Shown in pieces: positions 21,182-32,873 of a stretch of 64,000 nucleotides of DNA. The notes below the pieces were generated by a model that saw only the letters and a program-made list of their open reading frames with translations, did not search any database and was not told the origin of the DNA. Made by a program: the position numbers and the translations under genes. Within the stretch, counting starts at the first letter, position 1. Each line of letters opens with the position of its first letter. The stretch covers positions 2,356,001 through 2,420,000 of the forward strand of contig CP099418.1 of the NCBI GenBank assembly GCA_024114885.1. Reading direction: 5' to 3'. Source of the DNA: Septoria linicola (taxonomy: Eukaryota > Ascomycota > Dothideomycetes > Mycosphaerellales > Mycosphaerellaceae).

Positions 21182-21437
21182 TACGAGAATAACTACGAAA
21201 GGATGTCTATCCGGCATTCAAAGCCCAGGCGAACAAGGGTTGGGCGAGGAAGTTGAGTCGCCGTGTACTCAAACATGCCTGGCAAGTATTCAGATCAATC
21301 TAATACTCCTCCCATGAACCAACAGAAGTGCCGTGCCCAACCCCTCGGAGCGCCAAACAGATTTGATCAAGTTAAAAAACAGAAATTTTTGGGTATCGTC
21401 CAGTCTTGTGTGTAATGATTGTGTGTTCAGTTGGTGT

Positions 21438-23366
21438 TCAATAGTCGTCTTCATCATCGTCTGGTATGCCAGTCAGACTTTGCAGACTGCTCCACAGTTC
21501 CTGCCAAGCTGATTTGTGAGGCACACTGAGTAGAGTCGGTTCTTCTAAAATGGTTTCGTCGTCTTCCTCGACGTCTTGGTAGGGATCTTCGTCGGCCTCT
21601 GACGACGTAGATGTGGTAATGGCACAGTCATGTGCGTCGATGTCGCTTTCAGTGCAACAGTCCTCTTCTTCCTCCTCTTCCACCTCTTCCTCCTGGTGCT
21701 GTGGTGTTTCATCCTTCTTCGAGGAGATGTCTTCTTCATCTTCCTGGTCGTATTGGTCCCGTGAGACCGATGAGCATTGTACGTATTGAGATCGCTCGAG
21801 AGACATGTCTGTCTGGGTGCAGTGATCTTCATACGATCTAACGTCTGCTTTGGAAATACAGGTGTCAAGCTGCTCCAACGGCGTGAAATCCGTGGGACCA
21901 CTCAAGGTCACAGTTTCTGCCGTTTGCTCTGCCCCGTTATCTAGCGCCGTGCATTGCGAAACACTTTGGCTGCTGTCCGTGCGCTTGATAGTAAGACTCG
22001 TGATCCGGCCTCGTCCCTCCCGGACCGTCTCCAGTTGCCAATCTATTTCATCTTTTGCAGTCGTTGCACCGCCCAGAGAAGCATTGTCCTTCCGGATTGG
22101 CGAAGTTGGAATGCCATACCTGCTCCTCCGGCGCTTGAAACGAGCTTCTACATCCTGCCAGTCTGAGTCAGTCCGCCAGCGGTCCATCTCAGACAAGATC
22201 TCGTTCTTCTTGCTGCACTTCGTGTCTGAAAACTGGCCAGAGCTCTCGTTGCGAAGATCATCGATATCCACCTCCATGGACTTCACCTGAAGCTTCAAGA
22301 ACAGGAGTTCGCTATATTCGAAACCTAGGTCTTGGCGTAGACCTTCATTTTCTGAGCGCAGCTGTTCGATCTCGGCTTCCTTCTCCTCCAGGATGGTATA
22401 ATGCTGATCATGCAGCTCCGTGAAGTCGGCGTGGCGTTGTCGCAGCTCGGCTTGCACAGTGTTCAACTTCTCTAGGGTCTCCCGCATGTGACTCAAATAC
22501 CAAGCGCGCTCAGCTTGATATTGCTGCAGAGTGGCACCGTCTTCGTCAAAGATTCTGCTGCTTGCTACGCTGCTATCCAGGCTGCCGCAGGACTGGCAAG
22601 AAGGTTCGCGGCTGTGGCGCGAGATGTGCGCATCCGTCTTCTCGTCAGGCATGAACACGCCTGAATCGCGCAGCTCAGTGGTCAGTGATGATTGCGAGTG
22701 GAGCGCATCGAGCTCGAGGTCGATCTCGGCCAATTTGCGACCAACAATCTTGATAGCGTCGCGGCCTTTCTCGGACTGGTCGCGCATGAGCTTGGATTGC
22801 AGCTTGTTCATCTTGACCAAGAGCGCCTTGGTCTCGGTAGATGGAGCTGGCACATTTGCACTGAGTGATGAACGTGCATCGTCGGAGAAGTAATCCGAGA
22901 AAGGCGAATCCTGAAGGGATGAAGTACGTCGCGGGGCCTTCGCCGGCGTGAGTGGGGCACCATTCGCTCGTGCCATAGTCGCAGAATTTTTACTGGTATT
23001 GCTGCCGTAGCTGGAGAAACGCGACAATGGACTGCGACTATATTCGCTTGAAGCGGGACTCGGGTGGCCGCCCAGACTGTTATTCTGAGCTCTGCGATGC
23101 GCGCGCTGTTCAGTGCTTAGCACGGGAGCGCGCGGAGTATACGATGTCTTGACACGCTGATGTGTGCGCTGGGAGCGCTGATGGTAGCGCGATGACGGAC
23201 CGAAAGGAAAATGCCACGAGGGCAAAGATGAAGAAATAGAAGAAGATAATGATAGCGATGAAGTAGTGGCGGGGGAAGAAGCGATGGGAGAAAATGCAAT
23301 AGAAGAAGAATTAAAAGAATGAGAGGGCGAGGAGGTTGGGAATTGAGGTGAAGTTGGCGACGACAT
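21438..23366 (-). CDS. Coiled-coil protein with acidic C-terminus, function unknown
   Basis: Single exon, 642 aa. The frame stays open to 23414, but that codon is TTG; the first ATG is 23366 (MSSPTSPQFPTSS). Residues 1-160 are Ser/Pro-rich and probably disordered. Two heptad-bearing segments follow: about 178-230 (ALLVKMNKLQSKLM onward) and about 280-375 (MRETLEKLNTVQAEL onward). The C-terminal 200 residues are acidic, with a run of Glu near residue 560. No catalytic or binding motif is visible. The layout suggests a scaffold or cytoskeletal/septum-associated protein, an inference. It diverges from trpE over 360 bp. Confidence 0.75.
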   Translation of the reverse strand: MSSPTSPQFPTSSPSHSFNSSSIAFSPIASSPATTSSLSLSSSISSSLPSWHFPFGPSSRYHQRSQRTHQRVKTSYTPRAPVLSTEQRAHRRAQNNSLGGHPSPASSEYSRSPLSRFSSYGSNTSKNSATMARANGAPLTPAKAPRRTSSLQDSPFSDYFSDDARSSLSANVPAPSTETKALLVKMNKLQSKLMRDQSEKGRDAIKIVGRKLAEIDLELDALHSQSSLTTELRDSGVFMPDEKTDAHISRHSREPSCQSCGSLDSSVASSRIFDEDGATLQQYQAERAWYLSHMRETLEKLNTVQAELRQRHADFTELHDQHYTILEEKEAEIEQLRSENEGLRQDLGFEYSELLFLKLQVKSMEVDIDDLRNESSGQFSDTKCSKKNEILSEMDRWRTDSDWQDVEARFKRRRSRYGIPTSPIRKDNASLGGATTAKDEIDWQLETVREGRGRITSLTIKRTDSSQSVSQCTALDNGAEQTAETVTLSGPTDFTPLEQLDTCISKADVRSYEDHCTQTDMSLERSQYVQCSSVSRDQYDQEDEEDISSKKDETPQHQEEEVEEEEEEDCCTESDIDAHDCAITTSTSSEADEDPYQDVEEDDETILEEPTLLSVPHKSAWQELWSSLQSLTGIPDDDEDDY

Positions 23367-23724
23367 CGTAGTAGCTCTCGCGAAAGAGACCAAGAAGTCG
23401 TGCCTTGCTTGCAACCTCCCTCCTCACACCTCGTCAGAAGATGAGCGGGTGCGGTGATGGTGGGCGTAGTTTTGAGTTTCGTCTGCCATGCAAGAAAAGC
23501 GTGCGCCATGCGCAATTCCGGTCGCAACCGCTTCCCGTGCCGAGTGTGAATCACCTGCGTGTGATAGTCAGACAGATGTGCAGCAGCAGATAGAACAGCA
23601 CTTTTACAAACACGCTCATCTTCTGGTCGCCCCAGCGCAAAGGTCCGGCATCCGCCTCCTCGATGAGCCAGTTTGTGTTCCTGACGTCGCCCAGGCCGGT
23701 CCCTTAACCCAAGGAAGGGTGAAT

Positions 23725-25474
23725 ATGGCTTCCTCCGTAAATATTCCTGCCTCTGACATAGGCGCCGGTCTGCCAAGTTGTGACATTGACCGAGCTGCAG
23801 ATAGCTGTGCAGCCTTCACTGCCCGAGATCCAACAAATTGTCGACGATAGCAAGACCTTCGCCAGTGCGCCCAATCTCATTCCCATTTGCACCTCGATTC
23901 CCTCGGAGTTCCTCACGCCCTCGTCGATCTACCTCAAGGTTGCAGCCAGGTAAGCGCAATGATCCACCAGCTCGTCCATTACATGCTCACCCACTGTCAG
24001 TTCGCGCTCGAAGCAGTCCTTCCTATTCGAGTCAGCTGCCACGTCTGAAACGATAGGACGCTACAGCTTTGTCGGCGTCGACCCTCGCACCACCCTCGTG
24101 TCCGGACCTAGCCATGGCCTCGAAGCAGATCCATTACCACAACTGGCTGAAGAGCTTGCGAGATATCGGGTGGCTCATATTCCATCATTACGGCTGCCGC
24201 CTCTGACTGGAGGTGCCATCGGCTATGTGGGATATGACTGCGTAAAGTACTTTGAGCCAAAAACAAAGCGACCAATGAAGGATGTGCTAGGTGTGCCTGA
24301 GAGTCTGTTCATGCTCTATGATACTGTGGTGGCCATGGATCACTTCTTCCAGAAAGTCATCGTCATCAGTTACCTGCATGTCCCTCCTACAGACTCGCAT
24401 TCGAGTGCCCTGGAAGAGGCATATGAGCAGACCAAGAAGAACATTGCGCACCTCGTCCAGGCGCTGAAGAGCAAGGATCTCCCTCTGCCACCACAAGGCC
24501 CAATCGACCTCGAGCAAGAGTACAAAAGCAACATTGGCCGAGAAGGTTACGAAGGCCATGTAACCAGGCTGAAGAAGCACATCGTGCAAGGAGACATCAT
24601 CCAGGCGGTGCCTTCTCAGCGCATTGCACGACCTACCAGCTTGCATCCCTTCAACATTTATCGACATCTGAGGACTGTCAATCCTTCGCCATACCTCTTC
24701 TATCTGGAATGTGACGGCTTCCAAATCATTGGTGCGAGTCCGGAAGTACTGGTGAAGGAAGAAAATGGGCGCATCATCACACATCCAATTGCAGGAACCA
24801 TCAAACGTGGTGCAACCCCAGCAGAGGATCAGGCGCTTGCGGACACCTTGCACGCGAGCATCAAGGACAGAGCGGAGCATGTCATGCTGGTCGATCTGGC
24901 TCGCAACGATGTCAATCGAGTCTGCGATCCTTTATCCACACGTGTTGACAAGCTCATGGTTGTTCAGAAGTTCAGCCATGTACAACATCTAGTCTCGGAA
25001 GTTTCTGGCATTCTGCGTCCAGGTATGACTCGATTTGATGCTTTCCGCTCCATATTCCCTGCTGGCACCGTCTCGGGGGCGCCTAAGGTCAAGGCTATGG
25101 AGCTGATTGCGGAGCTCGAAGGGGAGAAACGCGGCGTCTATGCTGGTGCAGTTGGGTACTTCGGTTATGACAACGTCAACGTGACCACCGGCGGAGAGAG
25201 TGAGGGCGCTATGGACACCTGCATCGCACTTCGCACTATGATGACCAAAGAAGGAGTTGCGTATCTGCAGGCTGGTGGAGGCATTGTCTTTGACAGTGAC
25301 GAGGGGGATGAGTATGAAGAGACCATCAACAAGCTTGCTGCGAACATGAGATGCATCGAGCAGGCCGAAAGGATTCATCACGAGGAGCAACAAGGTGCCG
25401 CAGAGGGTCAATCAGTGGCAACTGCAGATGTCAAGTCAGAGGCTCCTGCCCGAGTCGATCTCGCTGGAGGCTAG
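23725..25474 (+). CDS. trpE: Anthranilate synthase component I
   Basis: Catalyses chorismate plus glutamine (or ammonia) to anthranilate, the first step to tryptophan. Exons 23725-23736, 23801-23949, 24001-25474; a 12-nt first exon encodes MASS, then IAVQPSLPEIQQIVDDSK continues as in fungal homologues. 544 aa, normal for the family. N-terminal regulatory region contains SFLFESAA (the tryptophan-binding LLES-like motif) and GRYSFVGVDPRTTLVSGP. The chorismate-binding domain shows HPIAGTIKRG, MLVDLARNDVNRVC, GTVSGAPKVKAMELIAELE, DTCIALRTM and LQAGGGIVFDSDEGDEYEET. In fungi the partner glutaminase is usually on the separate TrpC/TRP3 polypeptide, not present here. I saw no Gcn4-type TGACTCA in the 360-bp promoter. 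Confidence 0.96.
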
Positions 25475-26360
25475 CTAGATACGAATCGATTGTCGCGCGC
25501 AGATATAAGAAGGACTTTGTGTCTGCGAGTGTTCCTGCATCTGAACCCCAAGACTCGAAAAGTCTCACCGACATGAGACAGCAGGCCATAGCTTCACGAG
25601 TGGAAGCGACATCTGGAGCTAGTTAGTCAGCGACCGAGCAATCTCCGTGTGGGGCTGCGGAGGATAGCGACATGGTTGACATCGTGACGCAAGGACATTG
25701 TCGTAGCTTGTAGCAGTGAGCAACGCAGTAGTAGAACGAATGTCAAAATGCCCAGCAAAGATGGCATTGAGATTCCAGCCGACGACGGGCGACCATGTGC
25801 TCGGCGAGATTAGTCACACTGATCGTCCGTGCCGAACACCAATGAAGAGAGGCAGCAGTAGTAACTAGCGGTGGGCAGGAGCGGACTGCGGGCCGAAGAT
25901 GAACGCATTTCACGCTACTGCTTGTTGAGAAGCTCAATGGTCGCTACCGAATGGTTGCGCTTGCATTTTTCTCAGGTACCAGAGACATAGGCAAGAGCCT
26001 CACTGCTATCGAGCGGCAGTAGCAGCAGCATCGTCACTTTGTCCTTCTGTTGTTGTTAGATGTCGTGCTGCTTGCTCTTCGACTTCGACACAAACACTTC
26101 ATCTCTTCTTGCATAATCATCCATAGATCTGCATCTCTGCACTGCACTGCACTGCATACGCCGAAAACCCTACCGGCATCCCCACTCGCCTGCTGTCTTA
26201 CCGCCTGCTCACTGCTCGAACATCCATCCTCATCAGCGCCACCCACCTGTCTCTGTCTCTTATACACCCACAAGGACCAATCCCTCCCCATTCCACGTCC
26301 GCTGCAGCTTGCCCCGCTCTCGTCTTGAGTGCCGGTCACTCTTGACACCGTCCCGCCAGC
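25475..26360. other. Intergenic region upstream of the GH63 gene
   Basis: About 890 bp. A 92-codon frame at 26050-26328 consists mostly of Ser, Pro, Leu, Cys and His and reads like untranslated leader; it contains GCACTGCACTGCACTGC, a short tandem repeat near 26137. No gene is supported. Confidence 0.45.
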
Positions 26361-29300
26361 ATGGTCTACATCGACAATCAGCAAGTCTCCAGCGCGGAAG
26401 AGCAACGGCTAAGGGAAGACACGAATCGTGAGAAGTACTGGAAGAAATGGGGTCCTTACACTGCCGAGCGACAGTGGGCTACCGTCAGAGAAGACTACTC
26501 GTACGTAGAGTCGCCAGTGGACAACCTCTGTTGCCTTGCTGACCACTTGCCAGCAACGATGGCGATGCCTGGAGCTCCTTCACCTATGACATGGCTCGCT
26601 CTCGAGCCTTTCGCTGGGGCGAAGACGGCATTGCTGGAGTCTCTGACACCCATGGCCGTCTCAACTTTGCCTTTGCTTTCTGGAACGGGAAGGAGTGAGT
26701 CTTGATACTGCATACTCTGAGCCTGTGCCTCTGCTAACATTGTGATAGCGGCCACATCAAGGAACGTCTGTTTGGACTTTCAAATCCCCAAGGTGTACGT
26801 GAAACGACTGCCCAAAGGCATCCATCCTTGTTCCAGTGTTGAGTGAGACAATGCTGACCTTCCACCTGCTACTTTTAGGTACATGGTGAGAGTATAAAGG
26901 AGTGCCATTTCCACCTCGACAACACGCCGACTCATTCGTACATGAAGTTCCTCTACAAGATGCCCCAGAATGAATTTCCATATGAAGACTTGATCAAGAC
27001 GAATGCCAAGCGCAATAAGACGGAAAGAGAATACAGCCTCATTGATACTGGCACGTTCAAGGACAACAATTACTGGGATATCTTCATCGAGACAGCGAAA
27101 GAGGCGGATGATCCAGATGAACTTCTTTTCCGCGTGACGGCGTACAACCGAAGTTCGAAGCCAGCTAAGCTGCACATCCTGCCACATGCCTGGTTTCGCA
27201 ACACGTGGGCGTGGGGATACGACTCGTACAAGCCCAGCATTGAGCAGGTCGATTCGCTCTCTGCTCATATCAAACACAAGGACGTGGGCGAGTACTACTT
27301 TCAGTGCTCGCCTTCGCCGAACAGCTGTGGCAAGGAGACCGACATCGAGCCTGAATTCCTGTTCACGGACAACGACACCAATTTCGTGGAACTTTGGGGC
27401 TCGAAGCAAAACAAGACCCCTTACGTCAAGGATGCCTTCCATAAACGCGTTGTCCACGGCGACAAGAAGGCCGTCAATCCCAAAAAGATCGGCACCAAAA
27501 GTGCTGCCTGGTATGCGTTCGATCAAGGAGATGGTGTCCTTCCTGGCGAGTGCGCTGTGGTTCGATTTCGCGTGTCGAAGAAGCCTTCTGAAGGCTACCT
27601 GGACGAGGAACGATTCGACGATGTCATGGAGAAGCGTCTGACAGAAGCTGACGAATTCTACTTCAAGCTCAACCCTATGCCAATGGCTGATGATCTTCGA
27701 AACATTCAGCGTCAGGCTCTATCTGGTATGATGTGGTGTAAACAATACTACCACTTTATTTGGGATCAGTGGGCAAACGGTGATCCGGCGATGCCTCCTC
27801 CGCCGCCGGAACGGAAATCTGTTCGCAATGCCCAGTGGAAGCACATGCACTTGGACGACATATTGTCCATGCCCGACTCCTGGGAGTATCCGTTCTTCGC
27901 CGCCTGGGATACTGCCTTCCACTGCATACCCTTAGCCATGATCGACCCTGAATTCGCCAAAAAACAGCTCGACCTCTTCACTCGCGAGTGGTACATGCAT
28001 CCAAATGGACAGCTGCCGGCCTATGAATGGAACTTCGGCGACGTTAACCCTCCTGTGCACGCCTGGGCGGTATTTCGAACGTTCAAGATCGAGCGCAAGA
28101 TGTACGGACGTGAGGACTTGGACTTTCTTGAGCGCGTCTTCCAGAAACTGCTCTTGAACTTCACTTGGTGGTGCAACCGCAAGGACTTCGATGGCAAGAA
28201 TGTATTCGAGGGTGGCTTCTTGGGTCTGGACAACATTGGCTTGTTCAACCGATCAGATCCACTGCCGACAGGAGGCCAGCTTGAGCAAGCAGATGCGACT
28301 GGCTGGATGGGCTTCTACTGCTTGTGCATGCTCAATATTGCATTGGAGCTTGCCAAGCATCGTCGCATCTACGAAGACATTGCATCCAAGTTCTTCGAGC
28401 ACTTCATCCTCATCTCCGATGCTATGCAGTATCGCGTGGGCTCGGAGTCCAAGTCGCTGTGGAACGAAGAAGACGGCTTCTACTACGACGCAATCTCCTG
28501 GGGCGGCCCGTGGTCTCATCAGATGCCCGTCAGGTCTCTTGTTGGACTCATTCCCATGTATGCAACTCTCACACTGGAGCCACAAGTCATCAATCGCTTC
28601 CCGCACTTCAAGAAGCGTCTCAATTGGGTCATCGAGAACAAGCACGATGTAGTATCGCGCAACATCGCCAGCATGAAGCGCCGGGGCAAAGACGAGCGGC
28701 TCTTGCTCTCCTTTGTCAACGAAGACCGATTGAAATGCATACTGAAGTACATGCTCGATCCAAACGAGTTCCTCAGTCCTTTCGGTGTCCGGTCCCTGTC
28801 GAAGCATCACAAGGATCACCCAGTGTCCATGGACGTCAACGGTCAGACGTATTCGGTCAGCTACATCCCTGGAGATTCGGATAGCGGGCTTTTCGGCGGA
28901 AACAGCAATTGGCGTGGCCCTTGCTGGCTCGCTGTTAACTTTCTGCTCATCGAGTCACTGCTCCGCTTCTACATGTTCTACGGCAGCACCTTCAAGGTCG
29001 AGTGTCCCACTGGATCGGGCGAGTACATGCATCTTGGTCATGTGGCAGAAGAGATCCAGCACAGGCTGCAACATTTGATGGCTGCGGACCAGAACGGACA
29101 TCGGGCTATCCACGATGGCAATGAAATGCTGAACTCGGATCCTCATTGGAAGGATTACCTCTGGTTCTTCGAGTACTTCGATGGCGACACTGGTCGCGGT
29201 CTCGGCGCTACCCATCAGACTGGATGGACGGGTCTCATGGCCAAGATCATTCAGGATACTGGGTAAGTGACAACACACGATGTTGGTGAACTCCGCTAAT

Positions 29301-29742
29301 CATTTACAGCACAAACTGCCGTCTCCCACAGACACCGCGCACGCCTAGTAGTGCGGCCGCGCACTACTTTGATGACACGTTCAGTCGGCAGCGTCGTGCT
29401 TCGCTGGGCGGAGCCGGGCGAAAGAGCCCTAGACTTGCTCGTTCACTAACCCGCACTCGATCGATAGGCGCTAGAAGCGATTGGAGCGCCCAAAATGGCG
29501 ACGAGGAGAATGATCTTGCTGGAGAGGATGCCGATGAAGCCTTTGCTAATGGCAAGCCTGATCGCAGTTGGACCATATACCAGGATGACGCGAACGGCAA
29601 CAAGCCCAAGCCCGAGGACGATCCCGATGATCCGATCAACAGATACGTGCAGGATCAACTACAACGCATCAAGAGTAATGAGAGTCATGAACACGCTGAG
29701 GAGCTGGCAGCGCAGAATGACGGCGCGAACGACGACCTGTGA
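26361..29742 (+). CDS. Glycoside hydrolase family 63 protein, cytosolic type
   Basis: Exons 26361-26500, 26554-26694, 26749-26794, 26879-29262, 29310-29742, four GT-AG introns, all in phase; 1047 aa. GH63 enzymes are inverting alpha-glucosidases with an (alpha/alpha)6 barrel. Supporting stretches: DMARSRAFRWGEDGIAG near the N-terminus, WAWGYDSYKP, WDQWANGDPAMPPPPPER, WEYPFFAAWDTAFHCIPLA, QLPAYEWNFGDVNPPVHAW and the C-terminal GNSNWRGPCWLAVNFLLIE, DTGRGLGATHQTGWTGL. There is no signal peptide or N-terminal membrane anchor, unlike ER glucosidase I, so it resembles the soluble YgjK-like branch found in many fungi. The last 140 residues form an Asp/Glu-rich tail after LPQTPRTPSSA. Substrate unknown. 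Confidence 0.9.
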
Positions 29743-30519
29743 GCAGCGTGCACGTCAGCAAAGCATGGCAGCATGGCAGGCGATTCTCACCTTCTTGTAC
29801 CTACTTTTGAAGTAGACAATTTTGCAGCGGTAACGGCGCGGGAATCATTTGACGGCGCATTGGCTCTACCTAGATCCCTACAGATAGATTACTGCATGTA
29901 GAGTGTGGTAATGAGTACCTTCACCACCTGATCAGGTTCATTGACGCGAAGTATTGAGTCAAGATATTGTTCGTGTGGTCATTTTGTCTGGGATATGGAA
30001 CAAAGTCTGCACAGTGCTGGCACTTGCAACACCGCGTCGCTCCGCATCCAGTCGTCTAGAAGTCGACATCGTGTGGGAAAGAGAAGACAGAAATCCCGCT
30101 ATCAAGACATGAGGCTGACTTACGAGTGGAATGACGGGTGTTGTTAGTCCGTCTTTCATCACGGCCTATATATATTGTACATGCTTGCTCTCCTCAGATG
30201 CGATCGAATGCCACAAAATTACACACACGCGCGCGCATACACAAGCTTGCTCTCTGCTGCCCTTGGTCTCATCTGCCCTTGCATGTGTGGCAAGCAACAT
30301 AGCCAAGACATGTGCAGAAATCTTTCCCCCATCAATTCCTCTTTCCGTGCCATGACAGTTGGCAGGTATATATTGAACAACCAGGAAACAAAACGCCGCG
30401 CTGGCCAACAGACAACAACATCTGCAGAAAATGCACACTGGGTAGTCGTAAAAGTGCTGCCGCCTCCGTCCACTGTTGGAAATGCCCCCGCCCCTCTCTA
30501 CAAGAGAGAAACATCAACA
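29743..30519. other. Convergent 3' region
   Basis: About 780 bp between the stops of the GH63 and PtaB genes. Includes ACACACGCGCGCGCAT near 30222, an alternating purine-pyrimidine tract able to form Z-DNA in principle. Frames on both strands here are short and unsupported. Confidence 0.45.
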
Positions 30520-32873
30520 TCAGGGCTTTTGCTTTTTGCTCATTCGTGGACTGGGCTTGACTCGATAAGCGGGCTCCGGATCATCGCCTTCCATCTTCAC
30601 GGTACTGCGCCGTCGCTTGTTATTGTTGTTGCTTAGATTGGGACTCGTGTTTCCGCTGGCGACACTGCTGCTCGTTCCTTGTGCACTATGCTGTGGCATC
30701 ATGGGTGGCGCCGCCATGTTCGACTGATGTGGCGAAGGTGTGTGGGAGGTTGTCATGCCCATGCCGGGTGCAAGGCCTCCGGGATGGCCCAGATGGGGAG
30801 AACCATTCATCGGCAGACTCATATGTGACACGCTCGGTGACGCGAATTGTCCATTAGGGCCCATTTGCATATTGGCCATGCTGGGCGTTCGTGCACCTTG
30901 CGGTACTCCATTTGGTGGCAAGTTGATTTGTGGATTGTCGTACTCGGCCACAAGCGCTTCAAGTGCCTGCTCGGGTCGCATCTTCTTCTCCTGAGCAGCA
31001 TGCATCAGATCAGACATAATGTTCATTGTTTCGCCAATCTGTGACATGTTAGATAATTCAAACATGAGCCCTCTTTCCGTCATGTCTCACCTCTAAGAAA
31101 TGCTGTACTTTGGATGTGAAGCCCATCGATCCCTTTGGTGTTTTCGGGAAGTGATCAATTGTGATCCGATTCTCAGCCTCCTGCAGCTTTTGTTGCGCTT
31201 TCGGTAGTTTGTTCTTGGTCATCTTCGGTGATGTCTTCGTTGACATCGTTGGGGAGAATTCGACCAACACTTTCTCTATTTGGCTGCGGGATAGTATCTC
31301 CTCTGTGCTCGTCGTCTGGAACGATAGACACTCGATCGCGTCACCGCTGGCCGAGAACAGCACCTGGAGCGTTCCTGTCATCTCGAGGCGCGCGCCAGTG
31401 GGATATGATACCGAGAAAATTGCCTTTTGACAAGTGACCTGATGGCTTCCGCTGGGATGAGGCATTTCTCGTGCATGCTCTGTGTGCAATCGGAGTGAAC
31501 TCGCGCCCGAATCGAAGTAGGTGTAAAAGTAGCGTGCGACATTGGGTCGCAGAACTTCGAAGGACCTCCTGCTGGGGTTTCCATTTTGATCGGCGTTGGC
31601 AAAGTTGTGTAGTACTCGCCCATCCTGCGCAAAGTGCTTTTCCACAAAATGGTGCCAATGTGTAATATTCTTGCCATTCGTTAGAGGGATCTCGCTGTCC
31701 GGAACAAAGCTGCTAAGCTGGTCGTTGAAGTTCATCAGCCTGAGAATGAACATGCCGCCGTGCGCGGATGTCTGCTGTTGCTGCTGCGCCATAGCCCTCT
31801 GCTGTATTGCTTGCTGCCGCTGCAAGTATGCAATCTGCTGTTGTCGTTGTTGTTGCGACATGGCTTGCTGTTGCTGCTGCTGCTGTTGCTGCGGATTCGT
31901 CGGTTGGCCTTGCTGGGGCGTCTGCTGAACCTGAGCTTGGCCAGGCTGGGCTGGACTTTGCTGCGAGTGCTGTTGCTGGCTGGTGGGAGTCTGCTCGTTT
32001 GGATTGGCTACACGAGATTGTGGCCGCATCTGTTGAGCCGCAGCGTTGGCGGCTTGAGTTTGGGGATTGGGAGGTGCAGGTGGTCCTTGATTGCTCTGCT
32101 GCGAATTGGCATGTTGCATGGCCATCTGCTGCGCTAATTGTGTCTGCTGATGTTGCTGCTGCTGAGCCTGTCGTTGCTGCAGCGCCTGCTGTTGCATCAT
32201 CTGCATTTGCTGATGTTGTAAGTGTGGTGTAAGTTGGACTTGTTGGCCTCCTCCTTGTACGGCTTGTTGTGCCTGCTGCTGTTGCTGCTGTAACTGTGCC
32301 AGCTGAGGGTTCATTTGCATGCCCGGCTGCATCATGCCGCTGGCCTGAGCCTGCTGCATCATTTGTTGTTGCCGCATACGCATCTGGTGATGCTGCATGG
32401 CGAGTTGAGGATTAGATGCCACTGGGATTCACGTCAGTTCGCTCAAAAAGGACTGCATCGACCACAGCAGACTATGCAGGAGGACGAGCCACCGCACAGT
32501 GAGTTCGACGCGACTCTGCGAGTAACTTACTCTGCGCCGCGAATTGGTGCTGTTGAGCCATTTGCTGCTGGGCTGTCATGTGGCTCAGAGCCTGAGCGTT
32601 CGGTACGCCTCCAGCCATACTCTGGCCTCCCATCTGTGCTGGCATGGCCATGGCCGCTCCAGGATGTTGACCGCCCATACCTCCCGGCCCCATGCCATTT
32701 GCGCCTGGCTGCATGCCCATCATAGCTGCTGCTTGGTGCGGCGCGCCAGTCACTCCCGGATGCATCTGCATTGGCTGTCCCATGTGCTGTCCGGGACTTG
32801 GGCCCATTCCCGGGTGACCATGAGGCAAGCCTGGATGTACGCCTCCCGGCGCGGGCTGGTACGCGGCCATCAT
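30520..32873 (-). CDS. ptaB: LIM-domain-binding (Ldb/SEUSS) adaptor, PtaB-like transcriptional co-regulator
   Basis: Exons on the minus strand 32873-32531, 32421-31091, 31038-30520, two GT-AG introns in phase, 730 aa. The first 330 residues are Gly/Met/Pro-rich, then strongly Gln-rich with many Gln runs. The Ldb dimerisation domain spans about 335-560: ILRLMNFNDQLSSF, ITHWHHFVEKHFA, NVARYFYTYFDSGASSLRL, LQVLFSASGDAIECLSFQT, HFPKTPKGSMGF. A C-terminal disordered part ends in a basic stretch (KKQKP). Fungal members (Aspergillus PtaB, yeast Mfg1, fission yeast Adn1) work with Flo8/SomA-type factors in adhesion, conidiation and invasive growth; that role here is by homology. Gln runs are likely to vary in length between strains. 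Confidence 0.88.

Noticed and set aside
23367..23414. 16-residue extension of the coiled-coil protein
   Set aside because: Begins with TTG; ATG at 23366 used instead.
23117..23776. 219-codon minus-strand frame rich in Leu/Arg
   Set aside because: Overlaps the coiled-coil gene in another frame and the trpE promoter; no family features.
31760..32232. Plus-strand Leu/Cys-rich and Ala/Val-rich frames
   Set aside because: They are antisense translations of the Gln codon runs of PtaB.
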